Shown here piece by piece: positions 5,878-14,004 of a DNA stretch of 18,910 nt (its first letter is position 1; each line of letters starts with the position of its first letter). The notes under the pieces were generated by a model. The model saw only the letters and a list, made by a program, of their open reading frames with translations. It was not told the origin of the DNA and searched no databases. Source of the stretch: Candidatus Parcubacteria bacterium (GTDB lineage: Bacteria > Patescibacteriota > Minisyncoccia > Phycocordibacterales > CAIZLB01); NCBI GenBank assembly GCA_014378965.1, contig JACMMR010000068.1, positions 1-18,910 on the forward strand. The letters are read 5' to 3'. Position numbers and translations under genes: made by a program.

Positions 5878-6990
5878 ATGAAAAAAATAATTTCAAAAAT
5901 ATCAGGGTTAACTTTAGCAAGTACATTGGTATTAGGAGGCGCACTTCCTGCTTTGGCAGGATCTGTGCATGTAACTAATGATAATAAATCTTCAATTTCA
6001 AATACTGTAAGTATAAGTTCAAACTCAGGTAATAACACATCTCGCGCTGGTACTTCAGCTCGAGGAGGGGATGGTGGAAGTGCTACAGCACGAGATGGTT
6101 CACGTAGTACGGGAGGAGATGGTGGAATGGGTGGTAATGGAGGTAATGGAGGAAACATAACTACTGGTGAAGCTGTGAGTACTGTAGATATTACAAATGA
6201 TGTAAATACCACAGAAACACATATCCAAATGCCTTCAAATACTAATGATGATTTTAATGAATCATCTGAGTCAATTAAAGAAAGTGGCTCATCAGCAAAT
6301 GCAGCGTACGAATTAGATAAGGGTTTTTCAGATAATTCAACTACAGATCACGCTGAAAATAGTTCTAAAGATTTAGATTCTTCAATGAGTAAATCTAATG
6401 ATTCATCTTCAAATGATTCTGGTTCTGATTCAGCTTCAGACTCTAGTTCTCATACAACAGGTAACAATGGGTCATCAAATTCTGATTCCCATTCTTCATC
6501 TGCAAATGATTCATCAACATCAGATTCTTCAACGAGTGATTCATCAGATTCTTCAAGTGTAAATAATAGTATGACAAATTCAACTAAAAAAGATATTACC
6601 GATACTGAGCGCGTGAGAGACAATGCTGCAATGACAGAATATGATAAAGCTATAGTGCGTTACACACGTACATATACCGGAGACCACAATCCTGTAAGTG
6701 TATCAAATACAAATGACTCTACAGCTAACAACGGTGTAAACATAGGTGCAATGTCAGGTGGTAATGAATCACATGGTTCTGACGGTGAGAGTGGTGGTAC
6801 TGGAGGAGACTCTACAACAAATGGAAATAATACTCCAACCAATAATACAAACAATGGAACTGTTGTTGGTGGATTTGGTGGTAGAGGTGGAAATGGTGGT
6901 ACTGGCGGAACTGTAAACACTGGTCGTTCAGATTCTCTGACTTCTATTGTTACTACAAGTGGACGCACAATGACTCGCGTTACTAGATAA
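5878..6990 (+). CDS. Secreted Gly-rich / Ser-Asp-rich low-complexity protein
   Basis: A 370-residue exported protein with a clear Sec signal peptide (residues 1-27: KKIISK, hydrophobic core, LPALA then G). After it come a Gly/Asp/Asn patch (about 62-95, GGDGG and GGNGGNGG motifs), the segment TTGEAVSTVDITNDVNTTE, a long Ser/Asp/Asn tract (about 120-235, SDSSS-type repeats as in Sdr-like adhesins), a short ordered stretch (ERVRDNAAMTEYDKAIVRY), and a second Gly patch (about 290-345). There is no C-terminal anchor and no LPXTG. The TGEAV...NDVNT segment resembles the TGDA...VNTN repeats of the next gene, so the two probably belong to one surface layer or fibre. It is strongly acidic. A terminator follows at 6999. 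The exact role is unknown; a surface or matrix protein is inferred. Confidence 0.8.
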   Translation: MKKIISKISGLTLASTLVLGGALPALAGSVHVTNDNKSSISNTVSISSNSGNNTSRAGTSARGGDGGSATARDGSRSTGGDGGMGGNGGNGGNITTGEAVSTVDITNDVNTTETHIQMPSNTNDDFNESSESIKESGSSANAAYELDKGFSDNSTTDHAENSSKDLDSSMSKSNDSSSNDSGSDSASDSSSHTTGNNGSSNSDSHSSSANDSSTSDSSTSDSSDSSSVNNSMTNSTKKDITDTERVRDNAAMTEYDKAIVRYTRTYTGDHNPVSVSNTNDSTANNGVNIGAMSGGNESHGSDGESGGTGGDSTTNGNNTPTNNTNNGTVVGGFGGRGGNGGTGGTVNTGRSDSLTSIVTTSGRTMTRVTR

Positions 6991-6998
6991 TTTATTAT

Positions 6999-7021
6999 AA
7001 AAACAGGAATTTCCTGTTTTT
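6999..7021 (+). terminator. Intrinsic terminator after the Gly/Ser-rich gene
   Basis: AAAAACAGGAA (6999-7009) pairs with TTCCTGTTTTT (7011-7021). The stem ends in five T on the plus strand, 8 bp after the stop codon. It is palindromic, so it may work in both directions. Confidence 0.8.
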
Positions 7022-7098
7022 ATATAAGCCTTTATTTGAAAAATAAAAATTTATATAAAAATAGGAAGTATATGAATTTAATCTTAACTATACATATT

Positions 7099-9552
7099 AT
7101 GACTAAAACTAAACAACAAAAATTATATAAAAATATAATAACAACCATTTTAATTATACAATTATTGTTTTCATCAACATATCCAATATCTAGTCTGTTT
7201 GCAGATGAGGTTATAGTAGATAGTTCAAATACTACCAATGAGGTAGTAAATCAACCAAATGATGTTGTAAATATAACTGTAGGCACATCAACCAGTGAAG
7301 TTGTTACTCCTATTAAAGATGTAATTTCTACAACAACTCCTGAATCGTTATTGAATACGGTTCAAGACATAACACAAAGTACAACGACCGCATCTTCAAC
7401 CTCAATTATAACCGGAGATGCTGTTGTGATTGCAAATATTTTAAACTTAGTAAATACTAATCTTGTAAATTCAACCGGGACAGTTATATTTTCAAATATA
7501 TATGAAGGACATGAAGGAGATATAGATTTTCGTTCTCCAATTTCGTTTGGTAGTACAACTTGTACATTGACCACATGCGCTGAAGATAAGGTATTGGTAA
7601 AAATTAAAAATAATGCAACGATACAAAACGATATTATGCTGGTCGCCGTGACGGGAAACAATAACATAGAAGCTGCTGGTCATGCATCAATTGTAACGGG
7701 AGATGCATATGCTGGACTAAATCTTGTAAATCTTGTAAATACTAATTTCATTAACTCTAATTATTTTCTTATATCGTTAAATGCTTTTCAAAATATTAAT
7801 GGTGATATTGTGTTTCCTACTCTTTCAAACTTTAATAATTCATTTGCAAAAAAAACGCCAGCAAATATATCTGATTTAGGAATATTAAATACTGGAGAAA
7901 TTAAAAATATTATTGATATAGATACAGATACTGGTAAAAATAGTGTTACCAATGTTACAAATGCTTCAATCAAAACTGGTACATCAAGCTCTTTATCAAC
8001 AACATATAATAATTTGAATACTACTTTAACTGGAGGAAACAATGTTTCAGTTCTTTTTAAAATTAATGGAAATTGGCAAGGAAAAATATTTGGAGTTCCA
8101 GAAGGTTTTGGTGTTGTTAAAGGAGATGATGGTTCAATATATATATCATCACAAATATTTGGTAATGCGACATTAAAGAATAATGAAAATATTTCTGTAC
8201 ATGCTACCAATACCGCTGCTATTGAAAACAATATACATATTCAAGCATTTACTGGAGAAAATAATATAACAGGTGCCGAAACTGCTATTATTTCAACAGG
8301 TAATGCTCAAGCGGGAATAAATGTTATAAATATTGCTAATGGAAATGTTGTTGGCTACAATTGGATGTTGGCAGTCCTCAATATTTTTGGTGATTTTACG
8401 GGTAATATCGCATTTGGTCGACCTGATGTTTGGGTGGGTGAAAAAGTGAAGGTTCCTGATAGGATAGATAATGGTACTTTAGTTACATATATGTATACAG
8501 TAGTAAATAAAGGTGATTCTATTGCTAGTAATGTAACTTTGACTGATGATATGGATGTAGAGCATGTTGAGATTATAAGTGCATCACAACAGTATGATTT
8601 AAAAAATGGTCAAATTGTATGGAGCTTAGGCTCTTTGCCGGAAGGTGAAAAAAAAGAGATTTCATATGTTGCAAAAATAAAAAATACAATACCTGGAACA
8701 GTAATTGAAAATAAAATAAAAGTAACACAAACTGAAACTGATAATAATTTACTCGATAATACTGACTCAGCTACTTTTATAGCAAGTCAGGCTCAAGCTT
8801 CAAATTCTGGTGGAATTGGTGGAAATAATACTACTAGTAATGAAGATGTTAATGTGGGTGGAAATAACAATGGTATAAATGATTCATTATTTTCAACACT
8901 AACAATATCCAGAAAAGACCCATCTGTACGTGTAGATATAAAAAATGCAACTGTACATCAAGAATTAGTAGTTAAAAATAATAAAAGTACAACAATTTCG
9001 CACGTTGTTCTATACGATGTCTTGCGTGACTCTAATGGTGTTGAAATTCATACGGAAAAATGGAACATTGGTGATATAAAACCATTTGAAGAAATTATTT
9101 TAAGCTATGATATACAGTTTGATGCAAATGCGGCTGCCGGATTGTACACACTTTCTACAATTTTAACCAGAAACTCTAAATTAGAAAAAATCTTTCCATC
9201 TAATGGAACTATAGAGTTAATAAAACAAATAGAGATAACTAAAGGTGTCCCTATTTCTAATGTTTTTGCACATGAAAATAAAATCAGTATTTCTGAAAAA
9301 GTAACAAAAAAAATAAAAGATAATTCTACAAAAAGGACCTTGGATTTTTTATCAAGTATTTTTGAAACACCTAAAGCTGAGGCCTCAGAAAATCAAAATC
9401 AAAATCAAAGTATACAGTTGATAGAACCAATTACTTCACCTTTTTCTATTTTTCGTTTAATTGCATTACTTATTACTTTAGCAAGTCTGATCATTGTGTT
9501 ACGAAATGAATTGAGAAAAGTAAAAAATATACAATTAAAACAGAATATATAA
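7099..9552 (+). CDS. Large surface protein with TGDA/VNTN repeats, a DUF11-like domain and a C-terminal membrane anchor
   Basis: About 817 residues from ATG 7099. In-frame starts also exist at ATG 7072 and TTG 7036; I prefer 7099 because it gives a standard signal peptide (MTKTKQQKLYKN, hydrophobic core, SSLFA then DE). The body holds four diverged repeats of the form S-I-x-T-G-D-A-x-A-x-x-N-x-x-N-x-V-N-T-N, near residues 104 (SIITGDAVVIANILNLVNTN), 199 (SIVTGDAYAGLNLVNLVNTN), 291 (SIKTG, degenerate) and 398 (STGNAQAGINVINIANGN). A DUF11-like beta domain follows at about 444-560 (TVVNKGDSIASNVTLTDD, SLPEGEKKEISY). A further beta region leads to a membrane helix near 778-801 and a basic tail. 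There is no LPXTG motif. A cell-envelope beta-rich protein is inferred; it lies just upstream of the two-component genes. Confidence 0.8.
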   Translation: MTKTKQQKLYKNIITTILIIQLLFSSTYPISSLFADEVIVDSSNTTNEVVNQPNDVVNITVGTSTSEVVTPIKDVISTTTPESLLNTVQDITQSTTTASSTSIITGDAVVIANILNLVNTNLVNSTGTVIFSNIYEGHEGDIDFRSPISFGSTTCTLTTCAEDKVLVKIKNNATIQNDIMLVAVTGNNNIEAAGHASIVTGDAYAGLNLVNLVNTNFINSNYFLISLNAFQNINGDIVFPTLSNFNNSFAKKTPANISDLGILNTGEIKNIIDIDTDTGKNSVTNVTNASIKTGTSSSLSTTYNNLNTTLTGGNNVSVLFKINGNWQGKIFGVPEGFGVVKGDDGSIYISSQIFGNATLKNNENISVHATNTAAIENNIHIQAFTGENNITGAETAIISTGNAQAGINVINIANGNVVGYNWMLAVLNIFGDFTGNIAFGRPDVWVGEKVKVPDRIDNGTLVTYMYTVVNKGDSIASNVTLTDDMDVEHVEIISASQQYDLKNGQIVWSLGSLPEGEKKEISYVAKIKNTIPGTVIENKIKVTQTETDNNLLDNTDSATFIASQAQASNSGGIGGNNTTSNEDVNVGGNNNGINDSLFSTLTISRKDPSVRVDIKNATVHQELVVKNNKSTTISHVVLYDVLRDSNGVEIHTEKWNIGDIKPFEEIILSYDIQFDANAAAGLYTLSTILTRNSKLEKIFPSNGTIELIKQIEITKGVPISNVFAHENKISISEKVTKKIKDNSTKRTLDFLSSIFETPKAEASENQNQNQSIQLIEPITSPFSIFRLIALLITLASLIIVLRNELRKVKNIQLKQNI

Positions 9553-9558
9553 TTATAA

Positions 9559-9567
9559 TGATATAAT
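9559..9567 (+). promoter_or_regulatory. Extended -10 promoter of the two-component operon
   Basis: TGA followed by TATAAT, 34 nt before the ATG at 9602. It would yield a leader of about 28 nt without a Shine-Dalgarno site, unlike the leaderless genes nearby. Confidence 0.45.
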
Positions 9568-9601
9568 ACTATTAATGAAATAACTAAACAATAATAACAA
9601 C

Positions 9602-10279
9602 ATGAAAATTTTACTTATAGAAGATGATCAAATATTGTCTGATATTTTAAGAAAAAATCTTGAAAATAATGGCTTTTCTGTTGATCAATTTTTTAACGGA
9701 AAAGATGCCCAAAAACATATTCAATTAAATAAAGGTGGGTATGATCTTATGATCTTAGATTTAATAATCCCTTTTATTGAAGGGGATGAGATATGTAAAA
9801 ATGCTCGTAGTTTAGGTATTGATGTACCTATTCTTATCTTAACAGGAAAAGATTCAATTGAAGATAAAATTAGGATCCTTAACTCAGGAGCAGATGATTA
9901 CATCACAAAACCATTTTCAACAGGCGAACTCATTGCTCGAATTCATGCATTACTTCGAAGACCAAAAATAGCTGTTGAGAATGAAATAAAAATAGGTTCA
10001 ATTATTTTAAATTTACAAAATAGAATAATAAAAAAAAATGGTAGATTGATTGAATTAACCCTTAAAGAGTTCGGTATATTTGAATACTTAGTGCGTAATG
10101 CAAATAAGATAGTGTTACGTGATCAAATTCTAGACCATGTGTGGGATAATGATTTTTCATCAAGCTCACTTTCTAATATTATTGATATATACATATGTAG
10201 AATACGTAAAAAACTTGGTTTGAAAGCACCTCATAGATTGGAGACAGTCCGAGGGGTTGGATACCGCTTAAAAATATAA
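9602..10279 (+). CDS. OmpR/PhoB-family response regulator
   Basis: 225 residues: an N-terminal receiver (1-120) with the acidic pair Asp8/Asp9, phosphoacceptor Asp53 (MILDLIIP), Thr81 (ILTGK) and Lys103 (ITKPFS). The C-terminal winged-helix DNA-binding domain (about 128-225) has LTLKEFGIFEYL and the recognition region SLSNIIDIYICRIRKKLG, ending in TVRGVGYRLKI. All phosphotransfer residues are intact. It should act as a transcription factor switched by the kinase encoded 6 bp downstream. It follows the large surface-protein gene by 49 bp on the same strand, with a possible own promoter at 9559. Target genes are unknown; the neighbouring surface genes are plausible ones. Confidence 0.95.
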   Translation: MKILLIEDDQILSDILRKNLENNGFSVDQFFNGKDAQKHIQLNKGGYDLMILDLIIPFIEGDEICKNARSLGIDVPILILTGKDSIEDKIRILNSGADDYITKPFSTGELIARIHALLRRPKIAVENEIKIGSIILNLQNRIIKKNGRLIELTLKEFGIFEYLVRNANKIVLRDQILDHVWDNDFSSSSLSNIIDIYICRIRKKLGLKAPHRLETVRGVGYRLKI

Positions 10280-10285
10280 TGTATT

Positions 10286-11839
10286 ATGAATAAAAATATA
10301 ATTGTAAAAAAAAATAAAAAAGAAAATGAAATTGAAATTATTTTTCAAAATTTTAAGCAAAATTTAAATTTTAAGCAAAACGCTATATTTACTATTGATA
10401 AAAAAGGTATAATTCTTAGTTGGAATAATGGTGCAACTAATCTTATGGGATATTCTAGTAAAGAAGTTTTAGGTAAAAATTTTTTAAAATTTTATATATC
10501 CAAAAAAAATACTCCAACTTTTAAATTAAATCATGTAAAACAATTAGGAGAAAATGCTAAAGAAACAAATCTAATTCGAAAAAATGAGTCAGTTTTTTTG
10601 GCAAATGTTTTATTATTTCCAATAAAGAATGATAATAAAGTAACAGGATATACACATGTAATATATGATGTAAGTTATATAAAAGATAATGAAATAGCAT
10701 TAAAAAAATGTACCGCAGAGCTAAAAAAAATTAAAAAAACTTTAGAAATCAAAAATGCAAAAGATGAAGCATTACTTGAAAGTATAGGTGAAGGGATTGT
10801 TGCTACAGATAATAAAGGAAAAATGATTTTAATAAACAGTGTAGCATTGACCATGTTTGGTTTAACCGCCAACACCTCGTATGGAAAACTTTTTACAAAA
10901 GTGTTTTGTGCTTACGACGAGAAAGGAGTTAAAATACCTTCAAACGATCTTACTGTTCCAGACGTAATCAAAACCGGAAAAAAAGTTTTACATTCAAGAT
11001 TTTATTATGGAATTGTCGGTAAAAACAATTTTCCAGTTGCTGCCACTTCTACACCAGTTATATTATCAGGTAAAAGAATTGGTACAATCACAATATTTAG
11101 AAATATAAAAAAAGAAGTTGAGATAGACAACATTAAAAGCGAATTTGTATCAATTGTTTCTCATCAGCTACGCACCCCGCTCACTGCAATTAAACTTTTA
11201 ACAGAGTTAGTTTTAGACAATATGTATTCAGGTATGTCACATGAAAACGAAGAAACAATTTTAAATATACAACAGTCTAATGAAAAAATGATTCATCTTG
11301 TAAATAGTCTTCTTAAGATGTCTCAAATGGAAACAGGTAAATTAAAAATAAAACCGACGTATAATAAAATATATGAGTTTATTGTAAGTATTGCAGATGA
11401 TGCAACTGCACTCGCAAAATCAAAAAATATTACGCTATTGCTTCCAAAAAACCAACAAGATAGTATGTCTGTATATATTGATAAAGAACTTTTTAGACAA
11501 GTATTTTTAAACTTAATTTTAAATGCGATTGAGTATTCAAAAAAAGGATCAAAAATTTGGATTGGTTGTACATCTGAGTCAGATGGGTCCTGTATAGTAA
11601 GTATAAAAGACGAAGGTATAGGTATTCCAAAAGATAAAAATGAGAAAATATTTGATCGTTTTTTTCGAGCAACAAATGCAGTTAATTATAAACCTGCAGG
11701 TACCGGTTTAGGTTTATATGTTTGTCGACTTATAGTTGAAAAACATGGTGGACAGATATGGGTTACATCGGATGAAAAGAAAGGAAGTACTTTTTATGTT
11801 TCAATTCCACCAAAAAATAATATTACCCATTTAAATTAA
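10286..11839 (+). CDS. Cytosolic PAS-containing sensor histidine kinase
   Basis: 517 residues with no membrane segment. A PAS domain covers about 28-130 (GIILSWNNGATNLMGYSSKEVLGKN, split as GIILSWNN / GATNLMGYS), then a short coiled coil (134-165) and a second PAS-like domain (about 162-275, GEGIVATDNKGKMILIN). HisKA has phosphoacceptor His293 in IVSHQLRTPLTAIK. The HATPase domain has the N box LNLILNAIEYS, G1 DEGIGIP, F box FDRFF and G2 GTGLGLYV. It should autophosphorylate and pass phosphate to the regulator 6 bp upstream and/or the receiver 4 bp downstream. Because both sensor modules are PAS and cytosolic, an internal redox, ligand or energy signal is more likely than an external one; the signal itself is unknown. 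All catalytic motifs are intact. Confidence 0.95.
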   Translation: MNKNIIVKKNKKENEIEIIFQNFKQNLNFKQNAIFTIDKKGIILSWNNGATNLMGYSSKEVLGKNFLKFYISKKNTPTFKLNHVKQLGENAKETNLIRKNESVFLANVLLFPIKNDNKVTGYTHVIYDVSYIKDNEIALKKCTAELKKIKKTLEIKNAKDEALLESIGEGIVATDNKGKMILINSVALTMFGLTANTSYGKLFTKVFCAYDEKGVKIPSNDLTVPDVIKTGKKVLHSRFYYGIVGKNNFPVAATSTPVILSGKRIGTITIFRNIKKEVEIDNIKSEFVSIVSHQLRTPLTAIKLLTELVLDNMYSGMSHENEETILNIQQSNEKMIHLVNSLLKMSQMETGKLKIKPTYNKIYEFIVSIADDATALAKSKNITLLLPKNQQDSMSVYIDKELFRQVFLNLILNAIEYSKKGSKIWIGCTSESDGSCIVSIKDEGIGIPKDKNEKIFDRFFRATNAVNYKPAGTGLGLYVCRLIVEKHGGQIWVTSDEKKGSTFYVSIPPKNNITHLN

Positions 11840-11843
11840 TTTC

Positions 11844-12212
11844 ATGAAAAAACATATACTACTTATAGAAGATGAAGAATTTATTGCGAAAGTATACAAA
11901 CATTTTTTTATTAAAGAAAATTTTACTGTTGATTCAGCAAAAAATTCAATAATTGCAAAAAAAATGTTAAAGGCGAATACTCCAAACATAATAGTACTTG
12001 ATCTTATGCTTCCAGGTGAAAGTGGTTTTAAAATACTCGAAAAACTTAAAGCTGAAAAAAAAACAAAACATATACCTGTAATTATTATTTCAAATATTAG
12101 CCTTGCAAGTGATATAGAAAAATGTAAAAATCTCGGAGCAATTGAATACATAATAAAATCAAATTTTTCTATGCGTGAAGTGATTGATAAGGTACATAAA
12201 CACATTTTGTAG
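11844..12212 (+). CDS. Single-domain response regulator (CheY-like receiver)
   Basis: 122 residues, a receiver domain only: acidic residues Glu9/Asp10/Glu11, phosphoacceptor Asp53 (IIVLDLMLPGESG), Ser83 at the switch position (VIIISNIS) and Lys105 (EYIIKSNFS). There is no output domain, so it works by protein contact or as a phosphate sink or relay. It is 4 bp after the kinase stop, making a three-gene operon regulator-kinase-receiver. There is no Shine-Dalgarno site, so translation probably couples to the kinase gene. Confidence 0.92.
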   Translation: MKKHILLIEDEEFIAKVYKHFFIKENFTVDSAKNSIIAKKMLKANTPNIIVLDLMLPGESGFKILEKLKAEKKTKHIPVIIISNISLASDIEKCKNLGAIEYIIKSNFSMREVIDKVHKHIL

Positions 12213-12228
12213 GGTGGGGTGGTATTGC

Positions 12229-12258
12229 TTGATAACCCTGCACCCAATAAGGTACTAT
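12229..12258 (+). promoter_or_regulatory. Promoter of trpS
   Basis: TTGATA (12229-12234), an 18-bp spacer, TACTAT (12253-12258), then 8 nt to the ATG at 12267. The -35 is near consensus and the spacing implies a leaderless mRNA. It argues against the upstream in-frame start at 12219, which would lie before the promoter. Confidence 0.65.
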
Positions 12259-12266
12259 TAACCCAT

Positions 12267-13274
12267 ATGAAAACTAAAACCATCGCCCTCACCGGAGACC
12301 GCCCAACAGGAAGACTACACCTCGGACACTATGTCGGCTCAATTAAAAATCGCATAGAGTTACAAAAAACTGCGGACGAAATATATTATATGGTTCCTGA
12401 TATTCAAGCACTTACTGATAACTCAGATAATCCATCAAAAGTAAGTGAAAATGTAATCGAAGTTATTTTAGACAACATTGCCTGCGGTGTGGACCCTAAA
12501 AAAACAACCTACTTCATCCAATCTCAGATTCCAGAGATTGCTGAGATGACTGTTTTATTTTTAAACCTCGTAACAGTTGCTCGTCTTAAAAGAAACCCAA
12601 CTGTGAAATCAGAGATGCAACAAAAAGGGTTTGGGGAAGACGTACCTGCTGGATTTTTGGCATATCCAGTGAGTCAGGCAGCTGACATGTTATTTTTAAG
12701 ATCAAATATTATTCCGATAGGAGATGATCAGCTACCTCAAATAGAGCAAGCAAATGAAATTGTACGAAAATTCAATTCAATCTATGGAGAATATTTTTCA
12801 GAATTAAAACCACTTCTGTCAGAGACAAAAAGATTGATTGGAATCGACGGACAAGCCAAGGCAAGTAAGTCATTAAATAATGCGATTTACCTGTCAGACG
12901 AAGATGATGTGATCGCAAAAAAGGTTATGGGTATGTACACTGATCCATCTCATATAAAAGTAGAAGATCCAGGAAAAGTTGAAGGTAATGTCGTATTTAC
13001 ATATCTAGACATATTTGATGAAAGAAAAACAGAAATTGATGAACTCAAAAAACAATATAGAAAAGGCGGTCTTGGAGATGTTGTTCTTAAGAAAAGATTG
13101 ATCCAAGTGTTACAGGATTTGATAACCCCGATTCGAGAACGCCGCCACAAACTCGAGAAAGACAAAAAAGCCATTCTCAAGATTGTACAAAAAGGAACAG
13201 AAAAAGTTCAAAAGCAAGCTAAGAAAAATATGATTGAGATGAAAAAGGTGATGAAGATTGATTATTTTAACTAA
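12267..13274 (+). CDS. trpS: Tryptophanyl-tRNA synthetase
   Basis: TrpRS charges tRNA-Trp in the cytoplasm; it is a class I enzyme and a dimer in the family. The 335 residues begin MKTKTIALTGDRPTGRLHLG, giving the HIGH-type motif HLGH at residues 18-21 right after the TGDRPTG strand. Family features follow: MVPDIQALTD, FIQSQIPEI, PVSQAADMLFL, GDDQLPQIEQANEIVRKFN and the KMSKS-type loop KASKS near residue 197. The C-terminal helices (RERRHKLEKDKKAI) are lysine-rich. An in-frame GTG-type start at 12219 would add 16 residues upstream of the promoter and is not used here. The length matches short bacterial TrpRS enzymes. It is transcribed separately from the receiver gene before it. Confidence 0.96.
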   Translation: MKTKTIALTGDRPTGRLHLGHYVGSIKNRIELQKTADEIYYMVPDIQALTDNSDNPSKVSENVIEVILDNIACGVDPKKTTYFIQSQIPEIAEMTVLFLNLVTVARLKRNPTVKSEMQQKGFGEDVPAGFLAYPVSQAADMLFLRSNIIPIGDDQLPQIEQANEIVRKFNSIYGEYFSELKPLLSETKRLIGIDGQAKASKSLNNAIYLSDEDDVIAKKVMGMYTDPSHIKVEDPGKVEGNVVFTYLDIFDERKTEIDELKKQYRKGGLGDVVLKKRLIQVLQDLITPIRERRHKLEKDKKAILKIVQKGTEKVQKQAKKNMIEMKKVMKIDYFN

Positions 13275-13321
13275 GGTTGATTTTATCTTTCCTTGATTGA
13301 ATCCTCATCACTTCTTTATAA

Positions 13322-13869
13322 GAACTTTATTTACATTTTGATAGGATTGATCGGTGGAAAACAAATATATTATCTCGTGTAGGTAATAGTGTTTATGTTT
13401 GTGTATTTATCCAATATTGTAATAAAGATTATATAGGTGCAAATATAGAAAAAGACTTAAAAATATCATATACACATTGGGTAGATATGCCTTGGAAACT
13501 AAGATTAAAATTTGCTGAAAGAATAAAAGAAATAGATTTTAGTTATAAAATTATTGTTTATAAAAATCCAATAAAGCAAGGTAGTATCTTAGAAGATTTT
13601 CTATATCAAATAATAAAACCGGATAAATTTATTTACAAGATAATAATAGATGGAACTAACGGTGTAAAGTATGAAAGAAGATTAAAAGTTTTTTACGAGA
13701 AAAAGGTATTAAAATATATAAAATAAGATTTATAGATGACAGAAAGGAGGCTTCAGTCAGATTGGCTAATTTTATTGCTGGAGCTTATAGATCTTTCTTA
13801 GACAATAAAGATGATAAAAATACATACATATATCAACTGCGTAAACATAGAATAAAAATACTCAATTAA
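13322..13869 (+). pseudogene. Decayed DUF3800-family gene (no start, one frameshift)
   Basis: A frame open from 13322 to 13723 encodes RWKTNILSRVGNS...YCNKDYIGANIEKD...MPWKLRLKFAERIKEIDFSY...RLKVFYEKKVLKYIK and then stops. In the next frame, from about 13723 to 13869, it continues as IRFIDDRKEASVRLANFIAGAYRSF. The joint reads smoothly as a DUF3800 C-terminus (family pattern IxFxDSxKxxxIQLADxIAG), so one base is missing or slippage occurs at the A-run 13719-13723. There is no ATG, GTG or TTG before 13487, and the family's N-terminal DES(G) segment is absent. The conserved Asp of LADxIAG is Asn here. The ATG at 13487 would give only a 79-residue fragment. It ends in a long hairpin terminator, beside a candidate RNA on the opposite strand. 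Family assignment rests mainly on the C-terminal motif. Confidence 0.65.
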
Positions 13870-13887
13870 GAGTATTTTTATTCTATG
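13846..13887. terminator. Long bidirectional hairpin terminator
   Basis: A perfect 18-bp stem (13846-13863 with 13870-13887) around the loop AATTAA, containing A5/T5 runs. It overlaps the last codons of the DUF3800 remnant and would terminate both that frame and transcripts arriving on the minus strand. Confidence 0.8.
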
Positions 13888-13968
13888 CGACAGGGCGCCG
13901 GCTCAGTAGGTGAGAGTTTTTTGAACTCAACTGGTCTAACGGACCTATGTCTCCTCCTGCCTGTTACA
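13846..13968 (-). ncRNA. Candidate structured RNA convergent with the DUF3800 remnant
   Basis: The 13888-13967 stretch is clearly more GC-rich than its surroundings and has no ORF. On the minus strand, after a promoter at 13975-14002, the order is ACAGG, hairpin GGTC-CGTTA-GACC, hairpin GAGTT-CAAAA-AACTC, hairpin CTCA-CCTAC-TGAG (these last two share one base, so one stem is shorter), then CCTGT, which pairs with the first ACAGG to close a multibranch fold. The 18-bp terminator follows. This is the same gene-end arrangement as at the two PemK genes. Strand choice rests on the promoter. Function unknown. Confidence 0.42.
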
Positions 13969-13974
13969 TTTTAT

Positions 13975-14002
13975 ATGATACCAAATTTAATTCTACTGCC
14001 AA
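13975..14002 (-). promoter_or_regulatory. Minus-strand promoter of candidate RNA 3
   Basis: Read on the minus strand: TTGGCA (14002-13997), a 16-bp spacer, TATCAT (13980-13975) preceded by TGG. It shares the -35/16-bp/TGn design of the other two candidate RNA promoters and lies just after the stop of the CARDB-like gene. Confidence 0.42.
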
Positions 14003-14004
14003 AT

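Noticed and set aside
5829..6212. Pro-rich open frame on the minus strand of the Gly-rich gene, and a similar one at 6660-6968
   Set aside because: Shadow of GGT/GGA glycine codons; no promoter, and the opposite frame has a clear signal peptide.
9430..9552. C-terminus of the large surface protein checked as a sortase substrate
   Set aside because: It has a helix and basic tail but no LPXTG-like motif before the helix.
12219..12266. Upstream extension of trpS to the in-frame start at 12219
   Set aside because: The segment contains the promoter boxes, and the family N-terminus aligns with ATG 12267.
13898..13916. Plus-strand GGCTCAGTAGGTGAGAG resembles a tRNA D-arm
   Set aside because: No GGTTCRA-type T-arm, no 5-bp/7-nt anticodon arm at the right spacing and no 7-bp acceptor stem; treated as part of a structured non-tRNA element.
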